From Neptuniibacter halophilus (GTDB lineage Bacteria > Pseudomonadota > Gammaproteobacteria > Pseudomonadales > Balneatricaceae), in contig NZ_AP027292.1 in the NCBI RefSeq assembly GCF_030295765.1, forward strand, positions 3,100,001-3,164,000: 64,000 bases of DNA. Direction: 5' to 3'. Shown piece after piece: positions 8,602-18,059 of this stretch. The notes under the pieces were generated by a model. The model saw nothing but the letters and a program-made list of their open reading frames with translations. It made no database searches and was not told the origin of the DNA. Position 1 is the stretch's first letter, and every line of letters starts with the position of its first letter. The position numbers and the translations under genes are program-made.

Positions 8602-8640
8602 GCTCTTTTCCGCTGAAGGCGTTTGGCCCGCTAACCCGGC

Positions 8641-9255
8641 TTACCCCAGAGCGGCTTCGATAAACCTGATGCCATTATCACTGATCAGCCAGCTCAGGCC
8701 CGCCAGATTCAAAATGACCGTAATCCAGAAGGTGAAGATAAACTCCCGTTTACTGGATTTGTGTCTCAGGGTTTGCCGGGCGAGGTAGGCACCGGGCCAG
8801 CCTCCCAGTAGCGAGAAAAGATGTAAGGTGCTTTCCTGCGTTCGCCATTGGCCTTTTTGTGCAGCGGATTTATCCAGAGCGTAGGCCAGAAATGCGATCA
8901 GGCTGGCAGCAAAATAGATGCTCAGAATGATGCCGGGTATTTGCCCAAGCAAGCTGCTGATTAGCAGAGCGGAGCAAAAAAGTGCGGTAAAGAGCAGGCC
9001 CGGCCGGTTACTTGTTCTGGGCTTTGACTTTGCTGTTTTCAGCCGGTCGGAAGCATAACGGATATTTTTCGCTGTATGCCGGCCATCAGATCCTCTGACT
9101 GATTCGTAGACGATGATATCGCCATCTACAGGGCGTCTTCCGGATGAGCGGAAGGCTTTGATATGGACAAAAGAGCGGGTTCCCCCGCCATGGGGTTCAA
9201 CGAAACCGTATCCTTTAGCGTCATTCCAGTTAGCTATCTTTCCCTGATGCTTCAC
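8641..9255 (-). CDS. Cold-shock domain / DUF1294 membrane fusion protein
   Basis: 204 residues. The N-terminal ~65 residues form a cold-shock domain with RNP1-like KGYGFVEPHGG and SFVHIKAF motifs. After a basic linker come hydrophobic helices and the DUF1294 core (YALDKSAAQKGQWR, LLGGWPGAYLARQ, HKSSKREF). This fusion is known in proteobacteria and is thought to be a membrane-tethered nucleic-acid-binding protein; its function is unclear. It has no obvious link to the aromatic genes around it. It is transcribed convergently with ligAB. Confidence 0.85.
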   Translation of the reverse strand: MKHQGKIANWNDAKGYGFVEPHGGGTRSFVHIKAFRSSGRRPVDGDIIVYESVRGSDGRHTAKNIRYASDRLKTAKSKPRTSNRPGLLFTALFCSALLISSLLGQIPGIILSIYFAASLIAFLAYALDKSAAQKGQWRTQESTLHLFSLLGGWPGAYLARQTLRHKSSKREFIFTFWITVILNLAGLSWLISDNGIRFIEAALG

Positions 9256-9379
9256 ACTGCTTCCTTAGTTTTGTGTCTGAACCTGAACTTGTGAAGAGTT
9301 TTAAAGTTCGCTCTTAAGAAAGGAGATTCTGAAGCAGATGGGTTGTGATTGCCAGTTAACGGAGAGAGTGTGGCTTTAT

Positions 9380-9871
9380 TTACTCCCGGGCCTCACATTC
9401 GATTTCGACCAGCGCGTTACTGAGCTTACGGATGGTGCGGGCCATATCCCGGGCGAGGTTGAGAAGCAGGATGCCGAATGCTTCGGGGTGTTGTTGCTGA
9501 AGGTCGGCAAACAGGTTGCAACTGATCTTCAGAATCAGGCTGGGTTCACTGGCGCAGGCGTAACCCACATGGTCATGCAGGGCGATCATGGAGACAAAAC
9601 CAATCTCTTCGCCAAAGCCGATATCGCGGGTATGCAGCAGTTCAGACTGATGTTGTTTATAAAACGCCAACTGGCCGGTGAGGACGATAAAGAAAGCATC
9701 GCCGCGCTGGCCCACATCAAACAGCTTTTCGCCGGTTTTAAGTTGCAGAATCTCACCCTGCTGCAGCAAAAAACTGACGCAGTCCAGATCCAGAGCGCCG
9801 AAAAGGGAGCCCTGAGCGAGGTAAGCCGGGGTGATCTCCGCCGGGAGCTCCGCCACTGTGATGCATTGCAT
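9380..9871 (-). CDS. Cyclic-nucleotide-binding-domain protein without HTH
   Basis: 163 residues made almost wholly of a Crp-type beta-roll: LFDVGQRGDAFFIVLTGQLAFY and GEEIGFVSMIALHDHVGYACA resemble the phosphate-binding-cassette region. After a C-terminal alpha-helix (PEAFGILLLNLARDMARTIRKL) the protein stops, with no DNA-binding domain. It may sense a small ligand or regulate a partner protein. It lies downstream of the DODA-like gene on the same strand (75-bp gap), so the two may be co-transcribed. No ligand can be assigned. Confidence 0.75.
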   Translation of the reverse strand: MQCITVAELPAEITPAYLAQGSLFGALDLDCVSFLLQQGEILQLKTGEKLFDVGQRGDAFFIVLTGQLAFYKQHQSELLHTRDIGFGEEIGFVSMIALHDHVGYACASEPSLILKISCNLFADLQQQHPEAFGILLLNLARDMARTIRKLSNALVEIECEARE

Positions 9872-9946
9872 GGTCTTTACCTTGGCCTTAATTATTATGA
9901 AACCTGCGTTCTGTTATCAGCCTAGTACAGAATGGCGGTGTTGCGT

Positions 9947-10291
9947 TCAACCAGGAAGAAACATCTCTGTTTTCAGTGGCTTGCTCTCACCGAGCCAGAC
10001 AACGTGCTCAGTATGGTCAGCCAGATTGTCGCCGGTTTCAGGATGCAGAAACACCGTCAGACCGTTGCGGTTGAGGATCAGCCAAGGCAGCATCTCAGCG
10101 ATTTTTTCAGGCGGGAAGGTGAGCAGGCAGCTCCATTCGGTGTGAGGGCCAACCGGCTTCTGATGCACGGTACCCATGGTGGTCCCCATCTCAGTTTTGG
10201 CACGCAGGCAGAGGGCTTCGGCCTGTTTAAGCGTGGTGGAATCAAAGTAGATATGGGCGTGGTAGCCGGTAATGTTTGCTAGTTCTGACAT
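9947..10291 (-). CDS. DOPA 4,5-dioxygenase (DODA)-family protein
   Basis: 114 residues, the usual size of bacterial DODA-type proteins. Histidine-rich motifs are visible: YHAHIYFD (N-terminus), GPHTEWSC (middle) and LHPETGD with a further H in DHTEHVVWLG. The family has a small beta-barrel and includes enzymes cleaving catecholic rings. The preferred substrate is unknown, but its location among protocatechuate and gallate genes is suggestive. A GGAG ribosome-binding site precedes the ATG at 10291. It is divergent from the Rossmann-like gene at 10412. Confidence 0.8.
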   Translation of the reverse strand: MSELANITGYHAHIYFDSTTLKQAEALCLRAKTEMGTTMGTVHQKPVGPHTEWSCLLTFPPEKIAEMLPWLILNRNGLTVFLHPETGDNLADHTEHVVWLGESKPLKTEMFLPG

Positions 10292-10411
10292 AGGATCTCC
10301 TTGCTGGCATCAGGGTAGCTTAAGCGAGGGCACACAGACAGGTGTGTTCGCAAAAAATATTCACGTCTGAGGGATTTTTCATAAGTGATTTCTGTCAGGG
10401 CAGAGGATACT

Positions 10412-10828
10412 GTGTTGCCAGTAACCGATCAGGAGAGTGCATTGTTCGCAAAATGGTTTCGCCGTGGGCGCAGTGATGAGCGTCGCAGGCTGATACTCAC
10501 CGGCACCGGGCCGGCCAGCTATTCGTTGTTGCGTGAGCTGCAGGAGAGTGGTCGGTTTGACGTGGTGGCCCTGATTAACGAGGAACCCTGGCAACATAAA
10601 ACGCGGATCCTGAATGTGCTTCTGCATTATCCGAGCGAGCTGCTGGCGTTATGTGCCAAACATCAGGTGGCGGCGGTGGTCAGTATCGAAGGGGAGGGCT
10701 GGCAGGTAGACAGCAACAGTGCTGATGCGCTGCAAGCTGACGGGATTAAGCTAATCCGCTTTTCTGAGCAGGAAACGACGCAGCAGAGGCTGGCTCTGCT
10801 GCGTGATCAGTTTCAGCTTTCCCAGTAG
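10412..10828 (+). CDS. Small Rossmann-like (CoA-binding_3-type) protein
   Basis: About 138 residues. RRLILTGTGPASYSLLRELQ followed by DVVALINEEPWQHKTRI and a later VAAVVSIEG strand resemble the isolated Rossmann domain at the N-terminus of CapD/PglD-type nucleotide-sugar enzymes. No catalytic domain follows. A GTG at 10412 with AGAGG five bases upstream is preferred; an earlier in-frame GTG at 10385 lacks a site. The 3' end overlaps ligI by 16 bp tail to tail. Function is unknown. Confidence 0.6.
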   Translation: MLPVTDQESALFAKWFRRGRSDERRRLILTGTGPASYSLLRELQESGRFDVVALINEEPWQHKTRILNVLLHYPSELLALCAKHQVAAVVSIEGEGWQVDSNSADALQADGIKLIRFSEQETTQQRLALLRDQFQLSQ

Positions 10829-11685
10829 AGGCGCATCGGGTTGTCGATCAGCAGTTTGCGCTGCAGCTCTTCTGTTGGCGCGATCAACGGGATCACATCG
10901 ACCAGTTGGCCGTCATCCGGTGTGTGGGATTTCATATTTGGGTGTGGCCAGTCGGTGCCCCAGAGAACCCGGTCCGGGAACCGTTCTACCAGCGTGCGGG
11001 CGAACGGTACCACATCGCTGTAATCCGGTGGCGTCAGGGTCAGACGCTCCGGGCAGCTTACTTTCGTCCAGATGTTTTCGTTTTCAGCCATCAGGTTGAT
11101 AAAGCGCTGGAACTCTTCATGCTCAACGCCTTTAGCGATATCCGGGCGGCCCATGTGGTCGACCACAATGGTGGTGTTGAGCTGTTTCAGGAACGGGATC
11201 AGGTCTTCCAGATCCGGTGCCTCGAAGTAGACCACGATATGCCAGTCCAGCTTGCGGATCTTTTCTGCAATCCCCAGAAACACCTCTCTTGGTGTGCTGT
11301 CTACCAGACGCTTCACAAAGTTAAAGCGCACTGCACGGACCCCGGCGATATGCATCGCTTCCAACGCCTGCATGCTGATCTCCGGGTCGACGACTGCGAC
11401 ACCGCGAGCCAGACTGCCGGCTGTTTGCAGGGCATCGATCAGTGCTGCGTTATCGGTGCCGTGGCAGGATGCCTGCACGATCACGTTGCGGCTGAAACCG
11501 AGGTAATCACGCAGGGCAAACAGTTGCTGTTTGGACGCGTCGCAGGGGGTGTATTTACGCTTTGGATGGTAGGGAAACTTGTCTGCCGGACCGAACACAT
11601 GACAGTGGGCATCGACGGCACCCACCGGTGCGCGGAAAGTCGGTTTGCTCGGGTTGGCATGAAAAGGTAAGTAATCTGGATCCAT
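10813..11685 (-). CDS. ligI: 2-pyrone-4,6-dicarboxylate hydrolase
   Basis: 290 residues of the amidohydrolase superfamily, LigI type. DAHCHVFGP near residue 25-33 gives the first-strand His pair; VDHMGRPD and GTDWPHPN supply the later conserved His/Asp. LigI hydrolyses 2-pyrone-4,6-dicarboxylate to 4-oxalomesaconate. The ATG at 11685 (MDPDYL) with AGG upstream is preferred to the TTG at 11700. It is the last gene of the minus-strand ligJ-ligK-galD-ligI operon, 17 bp after galD. Confidence 0.92.
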   Translation of the reverse strand: MDPDYLPFHANPSKPTFRAPVGAVDAHCHVFGPADKFPYHPKRKYTPCDASKQQLFALRDYLGFSRNVIVQASCHGTDNAALIDALQTAGSLARGVAVVDPEISMQALEAMHIAGVRAVRFNFVKRLVDSTPREVFLGIAEKIRKLDWHIVVYFEAPDLEDLIPFLKQLNTTIVVDHMGRPDIAKGVEHEEFQRFINLMAENENIWTKVSCPERLTLTPPDYSDVVPFARTLVERFPDRVLWGTDWPHPNMKSHTPDDGQLVDVIPLIAPTEELQRKLLIDNPMRLYWES

Positions 11686-11702
11686 TGGGGTACCTATCAA
11701 AA

Positions 11703-12761
11703 TCAGTCGGCGAACACGTCGCCATCAAACAGTTTACGGGCTGTGCGCAGAATTGCAGCGTTTTCCGCTTCACCCCGATCATTCAGGGTCAGGATTACGG
11801 TCATCTCGCCAATCGGATGTTCTACCGGCATGGTCTTCTGCTGACCTTGCGGCAGGTCAGCCACTGCATTGGCCGGAGAGCCGGGCAGAATGCAGGCGGT
11901 TGCGACACTGACCGCACCGAGTACGCCAATTGATGCGTGACAGCGATGGGGAATAAAGGTGCGGGTCGAAACGCTACCGCCGCTCCGCGGGGCACTGACC
12001 ATGGTCATTTTTGGCACGGATTTGTGGGTCACATCGCCCAGATTCATCATCGGTCCGGCCTGCAGACGGATCGACTCAAGCCGGGTTTTCAGGGCTTCGT
12101 TCTGCTCAAGCTGTTCGCGGGATTCCATGCCGGTGATGCCCATATCTTCGGCGCGCATTACCACCACGGGCATGCCGTTGTCGATGCAGGTCACTTCAAC
12201 CCCATCGATGGTGTCCACCGCATTACCGGTGGGCAGCAGGGCACCGCAACTGGAGCCGGCGGTATCGGTAAAGGTCACCGGAATGGCGGAAGCCGTTCCG
12301 GGCACGCCGTCGATGCGGGCATCGCCCTGATAGCTCACCACGCCGCCGGGGGTGGGCACCTCCTCAATGGCGATCTGGCCGGTGTTCTGCATATAGATGC
12401 TGACCCGGGTGTTCTCCTGTCCGGCCTGCACCAGTCCGCGCTCAATCGCGAAAGGGCCAATACCAGCGAGGATGTTGCCGCAGTTCTGGGCATCGGTGAC
12501 GATTGCCTGATCAACAAACACCTGCAGAAACAGGTAATCCACATCCACTCCCTTACGTTGGGATTTCTTGACCACCGCAACTTTTGAGGTGAGCGGATCA
12601 GCGCCGCCGATTCCGTCGATCTGGCGCGTGTCCGGTGAACCCATCACCCGTAGCAGGAAGCGATCGCGCCCGGCCGTGTCCGCAGGCAGATCTTCAGCAA
12701 GGAAGTAGGCGCCTTTAGACGTGCCGCCGCGCATCCACATGCAGCGGGCTTTATTAGACAT
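11703..12761 (-). CDS. galD: 4-oxalomesaconate tautomerase (PrpF fold)
   Basis: 352 residues of the PrpF/GalD family: [14 protein letters not shown] at the N-terminus, [17 protein letters not shown], and [18 protein letters not shown] in the middle. GalD isomerises 4-oxalomesaconate between keto/enol forms before hydration. Its place beside ligI, ligK and ligJ separates it from AcnD-linked PrpF of propionate metabolism. The start codon lies within the last codons of ligK (8-bp overlap). Confidence 0.9.
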   Translation of the reverse strand: MSNKARCMWMRGGTSKGAYFLAEDLPADTAGRDRFLLRVMGSPDTRQIDGIGGADPLTSKVAVVKKSQRKGVDVDYLFLQVFVDQAIVTDAQNCGNILAGIGPFAIERGLVQAGQENTRVSIYMQNTGQIAIEEVPTPGGVVSYQGDARIDGVPGTASAIPVTFTDTAGSSCGALLPTGNAVDTIDGVEVTCIDNGMPVVVMRAEDMGITGMESREQLEQNEALKTRLESIRLQAGPMMNLGDVTHKSVPKMTMVSAPRSGGSVSTRTFIPHRCHASIGVLGAVSVATACILPGSPANAVADLPQGQQKTMPVEHPIGEMTVILTLNDRGEAENAAILRTARKLFDGDVFAD

Positions 12762-13431
12762 ATTTCAGTCCTTTCTCTTTCAGACGCGGGCGCATGTTGT
12801 AGATATCCAGACCCAGTTCGCCGTTGGCCATGCGTACCCGTTTCTCCTCTTCACGGGCTTCGCGGGCCAGTGCTTCGGCCAGTACTTCTTCGGCTTCTTC
12901 ACGACGGACGACCACTACGCCATCATCGTCGGCGACAATAATGTCACCCGGATGGATCAGCTCATCGGCGCAGACCAGAGGTACGTTGACCGAGCCCAGC
13001 GTCTCTTTGATGGTGCCCTGGGCGAAGATATGCTTCGACCAGACCGGGAAGTTCATTTCGCGCAGAATCCGGGTATCACGGACGCCACCTTCAATGATCA
13101 GACCGGCCACACCGCGAGCCTGAGCGGAGGTGGCCAGCAGATCACCGAAAAAACCGAAGTTTGAAGGGGAGGTGGGGGCAAATACCATGATGTCGCCGGC
13201 CTGACACTGCTCAATGGCTACATGCATCATCCAGTTATCTCCCGCCGCGCCGGAGATGGTCACGGCGGAACCGGCCACACTGACATCCTGCTGGATCGGG
13301 CGCATATAATCGGCCAGCAGGCCACGACGACCCTGGGCTTCATGCACGGTGGCAACACCACATCTGGCCAGCCCGGCAATCACCTCCGGGTCAGCCCGTT
13401 TGATAGTCTGTACTACGATATTCTCCTGCAT
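12754..13431 (-). CDS. ligK: 4-carboxy-4-hydroxy-2-oxoadipate aldolase
   Basis: 225 residues, the size of class II CHA aldolases (LigK/GalC/ProA), in the RraA-like fold. Diagnostic segments are [23 protein letters not shown], and the metal/substrate site [10 protein letters not shown] with [10 protein letters not shown]. The enzyme splits 4-carboxy-4-hydroxy-2-oxoadipate into pyruvate and oxaloacetate, the last step of the pathway. It is 21 bp after ligJ and overlaps galD by 8 bp, so the operon is translationally compact. Confidence 0.92.
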   Translation of the reverse strand: MQENIVVQTIKRADPEVIAGLARCGVATVHEAQGRRGLLADYMRPIQQDVSVAGSAVTISGAAGDNWMMHVAIEQCQAGDIMVFAPTSPSNFGFFGDLLATSAQARGVAGLIIEGGVRDTRILREMNFPVWSKHIFAQGTIKETLGSVNVPLVCADELIHPGDIIVADDDGVVVVRREEAEEVLAEALAREAREEEKRVRMANGELGLDIYNMRPRLKEKGLKYV

Positions 13432-13452
13432 CGGAGGCTCCTGTCTCTCTTA

Positions 13453-14469
13453 TTATTCTGCGATTTTCAGGCGGCTGAAGACACGACGGGCGTTGCCCTC
13501 AAAGATCATCTGCTTCTGCTCAGCGCTGAGTTTGCTGTTGTTGTCGATGTAACGCTTGGTGTCATCGAAATAGTGTCCGGTTTCCGGATCGATCCCGCGT
13601 ACCGCACCGATCATTTCGGAAGCGAACAGAATGTTCTCGGTCGGGATAATATCCAGCAGCAGGTCGATCCCTTTCTGGTGGTAAACACAGGTGTCGAAGT
13701 AGATGTTCTTCAGTGCGGAGATCTCCAGCGGTTCGTAACCCTGATCCTGCATCAGGCCGCGGAAACGACCCCAGTGATAAGGCACAGCACCGCCGCCATG
13801 GGGGATGATGATCTTCAGATCCGGAAAATCTTTAAACACGTCTGACATCACCAGTTGCTGAAAACCGGTGGTATCGGCACCCAGATAGTGGGAGCCGGTG
13901 GTGTGGAAGCAATCGTTACAGGCGGCACTGACGTGAATCATGGCCGGTACGTCCAGTTCGCACATCTTTTCATAAATCGGGTAGAAGGATCGATCGGCCA
14001 GTGAGGCATCCTGCCAGTGTCCGCCGGACGGGTCCGGGTTCAGGTTACAGCCGATAAAGCCCATCTCCTCAACGCAGCGCACCAGTTCAGGTACAGATTT
14101 AGCCGGATCAACGCCCGGTGACTGGGGCAGTTGTGCTACCGGTGCAAAGTTTTTCGGAAACAGGTCGCATACCCGGCGGATCAGATCGTTCTGATGCTCG
14201 GTCCAGTACTGGCTGGTGTATTCGTTCCCGATATGATGGCCCATCCAACTGGCGCGCGGGGAGAAGATAGTCAGGTCGGTGCCGCGTTCCTGCTGCAGGC
14301 GCAGTTGGTTGCCTTCAATGCTTTCGATAATCTCGTCATCAGAGACAACAACCTTGCCTTTGCTACCTTTGAAAGAAGGGTCTCTGGCCACAGCAGCCTT
14401 CTGTTGATCGCGGTATTCGCCAACGCCGGGTGGGGTGGTGGTGTAGTGTCCATGACAATCGATAATCAT
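13453..14469 (-). CDS. ligJ: 4-oxalomesaconate hydratase
   Basis: 338 residues of the amidohydrolase-like LigJ family. The N-terminal IDCHGHYTT metal motif, AMIHVSAACNDCFHTTGSHYL, IIPHGGGAVPYHWGR and a late FASEMIGAVRG segment are all typical. It hydrates 4-oxalomesaconate to 4-carboxy-4-hydroxy-2-oxoadipate. It is the first gene of the minus-strand operon and divergent from the LysR gene at 14642 across 172 bp, where its promoter and operator presumably lie. GGAG is found shortly upstream of the ATG. Confidence 0.92.
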   Translation of the reverse strand: MIIDCHGHYTTTPPGVGEYRDQQKAAVARDPSFKGSKGKVVVSDDEIIESIEGNQLRLQQERGTDLTIFSPRASWMGHHIGNEYTSQYWTEHQNDLIRRVCDLFPKNFAPVAQLPQSPGVDPAKSVPELVRCVEEMGFIGCNLNPDPSGGHWQDASLADRSFYPIYEKMCELDVPAMIHVSAACNDCFHTTGSHYLGADTTGFQQLVMSDVFKDFPDLKIIIPHGGGAVPYHWGRFRGLMQDQGYEPLEISALKNIYFDTCVYHQKGIDLLLDIIPTENILFASEMIGAVRGIDPETGHYFDDTKRYIDNNSKLSAEQKQMIFEGNARRVFSRLKIAE

Positions 14470-14641
14470 CTTCGGAGATCTCCTGTTACCTGTGAAGCCT
14501 GTCAGCGGTGTGCTGAACCGGTTGCTTTATGCTCATCAGTATCTGCCTCAATTTGCCTTGCTGGCTATTCAGTTTTTAAAGTGTTGGTATTAGTTTTTGA
14601 GATAGGCTATGTTTTTTTAAAGCATTTTCCGGAGCGGTATC

Positions 14642-15865
14642 ATGGCGTTTGAAGTCCCGAATATCAGGCATCTCAGGGTATTTCTTGAGGTGGTTGACTG
14701 TAAGAGTATTAGTAAAGCCTCGGAAAAAGTGTTTCTGTCACAGCCCGCGATTACTCAGGCGATCGCGAAACTGGAAGCGGCGTTGGGCACTTCATTGTTC
14801 CAGCGTCGCAGTGATGGGATGTTTGCCAGTGAGTCCGGTGAAATCTTTGCCGTGAGGGTGAAGCGGGCCATGGAGATGTTACAGGCCGGGCTGAAAGGTG
14901 CCGTCCGTCTGGGAGGGAGTAAGGCTCAGCCGGGGCACCTGCTGCAACAACTCACCACCACCCAGCTCAGGGCGCTGGTGGCCGTCACCGAAGCACATAA
15001 CTTCAGTATTGCCGGACGTAATCTGGGTATCTCTCAGTCCTCACTGCACCGTGCTGCCCGCGAGCTTGAGGGGGTTCTGGAGGTGGTCCTGTTCGAGAAA
15101 ACCAGTACCGGTATCAGCTCAAGTAAGGCGGCCCGCGCTTTGGCTAAAGCCTGTAAGCTGGCCTTTGCCGAGATTCGTCAGGGCAAAGATGAGGTGGATG
15201 CACTGCATAACCGTGAGATCGGTCGACTGGTGATCGGCAGTATGCCGCTGGCGCGAACCTCGTTATTGCCGGAAGCGATTATCGGTTTCTCGGAGCAGTT
15301 CCCGGATTTTCGTATCAAGGTGAACGATGGCCCTTATGATGATCTGCTCTATCACCTGCGTCACGGTGATATCGATATCCTGCTCGGTGCGTTGCGCTTC
15401 CCGGCGCCCGCTGATGATGTACAGCAGGAGGAGCTATTCTCCTCGCCGGTTGCGGTGGTGGCGCGGCCTGATCACCCCCTGTCCCAAATGAAACAGGTCG
15501 ATATCCAGACCCTGCAGAAATACCCCTGGGTGGTGCCGCACAGCGGTACGCCGACCCGGGCGATTTTTGAATCGCTGTTCAGCGAAGCCGGAACAGAGGC
15601 GCCGCAACGGTTAGTCGAGAGTGGCTCTCAGGTGCTGATCCGCTCCCTGCTGCTGGGCAGCGACCGACTCACCCTGATCTCTGAACACCAGATTCAGCAT
15701 GAATTATCACTCGGTATTCTTAAGCCTGTTCCTTATGAGCTTCCGCATGCTTATCGGCCTATTGGACTTACCGTAAGACGTAGCTGGAGGCCAACAAATA
15801 CGCAGCTTTCGTTTATGGAGCGATTGCGTGGTGCGAGTCAGGCAGGGGATTTAGATGACCAGTAA
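14642..15865 (+). CDS. LysR-type regulator with two tandem HTH domains
   Basis: 407 residues, about 100 longer than normal LysR proteins. Residues ~7-56 form a LysR HTH (KASEKVFLSQPAITQAIAKLE, SLFQRR). Residues ~104-153 form a second one (IAGRNLGISQSSLHRAARELE, VLFEKT). A standard effector domain follows (IGRLVIGSMPLARTSLLPEAI onward). Position between ligJ (divergent) and ligC suggests it controls the 4,5-cleavage genes in both directions, like LigR/PmdR-type regulators. The duplicated DNA-binding region is the odd feature. The frame is open throughout, so it is not an assembly join. Confidence 0.88.
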   Translation: MAFEVPNIRHLRVFLEVVDCKSISKASEKVFLSQPAITQAIAKLEAALGTSLFQRRSDGMFASESGEIFAVRVKRAMEMLQAGLKGAVRLGGSKAQPGHLLQQLTTTQLRALVAVTEAHNFSIAGRNLGISQSSLHRAARELEGVLEVVLFEKTSTGISSSKAARALAKACKLAFAEIRQGKDEVDALHNREIGRLVIGSMPLARTSLLPEAIIGFSEQFPDFRIKVNDGPYDDLLYHLRHGDIDILLGALRFPAPADDVQQEELFSSPVAVVARPDHPLSQMKQVDIQTLQKYPWVVPHSGTPTRAIFESLFSEAGTEAPQRLVESGSQVLIRSLLLGSDRLTLISEHQIQHELSLGILKPVPYELPHAYRPIGLTVRRSWRPTNTQLSFMERLRGASQAGDLDDQ

Positions 15866-16002
15866 AAAATATCTGTCTATATAAAAATTGAATAGCCGTC
15901 CCGGTTATTTAATTATCCAGCCCCGGATGCCAGTGATAGCTTTTAGGGAAAGATCGACCAGCTATGGCGGGTCAGCGTGACCAATTACGGAGTGAACAAA
16001 CC

Positions 16003-16959
16003 ATGATGAGAGTATGTATTGCAGGCGCTGCTGGCGCATTTGGTATGAAGCACCTGGAAGCGATCAGCGCGATTGAAGACGCTGAAGTGGTTTCCGTGGT
16101 CGGTACCAATGCCGAAAAAATGCAGGCGTTTGCTGCTGAACATAACATCCCTCATTACACCACTGATCTGGCAGAAAGCCTGGCGCGTGATGATGTGGAT
16201 TGTGTGATTCTGGCAACGCCGACCCAGATGCATGCCGCTCAGGTCGCACAGTGTCTGCAGGCGGGTAAGCATGTCCAGACAGAAATTCCGATGGCCGATA
16301 ACATCGAAGACGCGAAGAAGATCGTCGCGTTGCAGAAAGAAACCGGGCTGGTCGCGATGGCGGGTCACACCCGTCGCTTTAACCCGAGTCATCAGTGGAT
16401 TCACGACAAAATTCAGGCGGGTGAGCTGAAAGTCCAGCAGATGGATGTACAGACCTATTTCTTCCGCCGCACGAATACCAATGCCAAGGGCGAAGCACGT
16501 AGTTGGACTGACCATCTGCTGTGGCACCACGCCTGTCACACGGTTGACCTGTTCCAGTATCAGACCGGCGAAACCGCCAGCCAGATTCAGGCGATGCAGG
16601 GCCCGATTCATCCCGATCTGGGAATCGCCATGGATATGAGCATCGGCATGAAAACGCCGGGTGGCGCACTCTGCACACTGTCGCTGTCATTCAATAACGA
16701 TGGCCCGTTCGGCACCTTCTTCCGATACATCTGTGACAAAGGCACCTACATCGCCCGTTATGATGATCTGGAAGACGGTCACGGTAATCCGGTCGATCTG
16801 TCTGGTGTTGCTGTTTCCTTTAACGGCATTGAGCTGCAGGATCGTGAGTTTTTCGCCGCGATCCGCGAAGGCCGTGAACCGAACAGTAGCCTGTCACAGT
16901 GCTTCCCGGCGATGGATACGCTGGATCGTCTGGAACAGTGCCTCAACGCGGCTGAATAA
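16003..16959 (+). CDS. ligC: 4-carboxy-2-hydroxymuconate-6-semialdehyde dehydrogenase
   Basis: 318 residues of the Gfo/Idh/MocA oxidoreductase family. The N-terminal dinucleotide fold has GAAGAFGMKHLEAI, then VILATPTQMHAAQ and GKHVQTEIP. The substrate domain includes AGHTRRFNPSHQ and LLWHHACHTVDLF. LigC oxidises the cyclic hemiacetal form of the LigAB product to 2-pyrone-4,6-dicarboxylate using NAD(P)+. ACGGAG lies 8 bases before the tandem ATG codons at 16003/16006; the open frame extends upstream to 15964 without a better site. It is followed by an aldo/keto reductase 20 bp away. Confidence 0.9.
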   Translation: MMRVCIAGAAGAFGMKHLEAISAIEDAEVVSVVGTNAEKMQAFAAEHNIPHYTTDLAESLARDDVDCVILATPTQMHAAQVAQCLQAGKHVQTEIPMADNIEDAKKIVALQKETGLVAMAGHTRRFNPSHQWIHDKIQAGELKVQQMDVQTYFFRRTNTNAKGEARSWTDHLLWHHACHTVDLFQYQTGETASQIQAMQGPIHPDLGIAMDMSIGMKTPGGALCTLSLSFNNDGPFGTFFRYICDKGTYIARYDDLEDGHGNPVDLSGVAVSFNGIELQDREFFAAIREGREPNSSLSQCFPAMDTLDRLEQCLNAAE

Positions 16960-16979
16960 ATTATCAAGGAGTTCTTCGA

Positions 16980-17972
16980 ATGATGACACGTAAGTTGGGT
17001 TCTTTCACTTCTGCTCCGGTAGGACTGGGTTGCATGAACCTGTCCCACGCCTACGGGGTTCCGCCATCGGAAAAAGAGGCGGGAGAGCTGCTGAACAACG
17101 CGCTGGATCTGGGCTACAACCTGCTCGATACCGCTGCGCTTTACGGTTTCGGTCATAACGAGGAACTACTGGGCAAGTTTGTTAAAGCACGTCGCAGTGA
17201 GTTTGTCCTCGCCAGCAAGTGCGGCATGTTCCGTAACGCTGAAGGGGTCAGAGAGATCAACGGGCATCCGGATATGATCCGGCAGACCTGCGAAGACAGT
17301 CTGCGTCGTCTGCAGACCGACGTGATCGATCTCTACTATCTGCATCGCTGGGATAAAAATGTACCGATCGAGGAGAGCGTGGGTGCGCTGTCTGATCTGG
17401 TTGCAGAGGGCAAAATCCGCGATATAGGCCTCTCGGAAATCTCAGCAGACACGCTGCGCAAGGCGCATGCGGTACATCCGATTGCGGCGGTTCAGACCGA
17501 ATACTCACTCTGGACCCGTAACCCGGAGATCGCGGTGCTGGATGCCTGCGCTGATTTGGGCGTGACCTTTGTTGCGTTCAGTCCGCTGGCCCGGGCTTTT
17601 CTGGCCGGTAAGCTGCGTGATGTGTCACTGCTCGCAGAGAAAGATCTGCGTCGCAATATGCCGCGCTTCTACCCGCAGAATTATGCCCGCAACCTGCAAT
17701 TGCTCGATCAGGTAGCTGTGGTGGCAGAACAGGAAAATTGCAGTCTGGCGCAACTGGCGCTGGCCTGGGTGCTGGGTCGCAGCGACAACATTGTTGCCAT
17801 CCCCGGCACCACCAACCTGAACCATCTGGAAGAGAACTTCAGTGCCGGGGCGATCAGCCTCAGTGACGAAGCCTTTACCCGGCTGGATCAGATTATCAAT
17901 CAGCACACTGTGGTGGGCGGACGTTACAACGACGTCACCCAGGCGGAGATTGATACGGAAGAATTTGCCTGA
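16980..17972 (+). CDS. Aldo/keto reductase
   Basis: 330 residues, an (alpha/beta)8 AKR. The catalytic tetrad context is visible: NLLDTAALYGFGHNEELLG (Asp and Tyr), LASKCGMF (Lys) and DLYYLHRWD (His). The C-terminal part has the NADPH-binding segment IPGTTNLNHLEEN. It probably reduces or oxidises a carbonyl in NADP-dependent fashion. Placement between ligC and the TRAP transporter suggests a side reaction on an aromatic substrate or ring-cleavage aldehyde, but this is inference. AGGAG precedes the ATG pair. Confidence 0.88.
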   Translation: MMTRKLGSFTSAPVGLGCMNLSHAYGVPPSEKEAGELLNNALDLGYNLLDTAALYGFGHNEELLGKFVKARRSEFVLASKCGMFRNAEGVREINGHPDMIRQTCEDSLRRLQTDVIDLYYLHRWDKNVPIEESVGALSDLVAEGKIRDIGLSEISADTLRKAHAVHPIAAVQTEYSLWTRNPEIAVLDACADLGVTFVAFSPLARAFLAGKLRDVSLLAEKDLRRNMPRFYPQNYARNLQLLDQVAVVAEQENCSLAQLALAWVLGRSDNIVAIPGTTNLNHLEENFSAGAISLSDEAFTRLDQIINQHTVVGGRYNDVTQAEIDTEEFA

Positions 17973-18059
17973 ATCTCAGGCTGATTAGACAGACAGAGTT
18001 CAAGAGAAAAGAAACTTAACCTGAAAATAGTAATAATAATAATTCTGAGGAGCTTTCTA

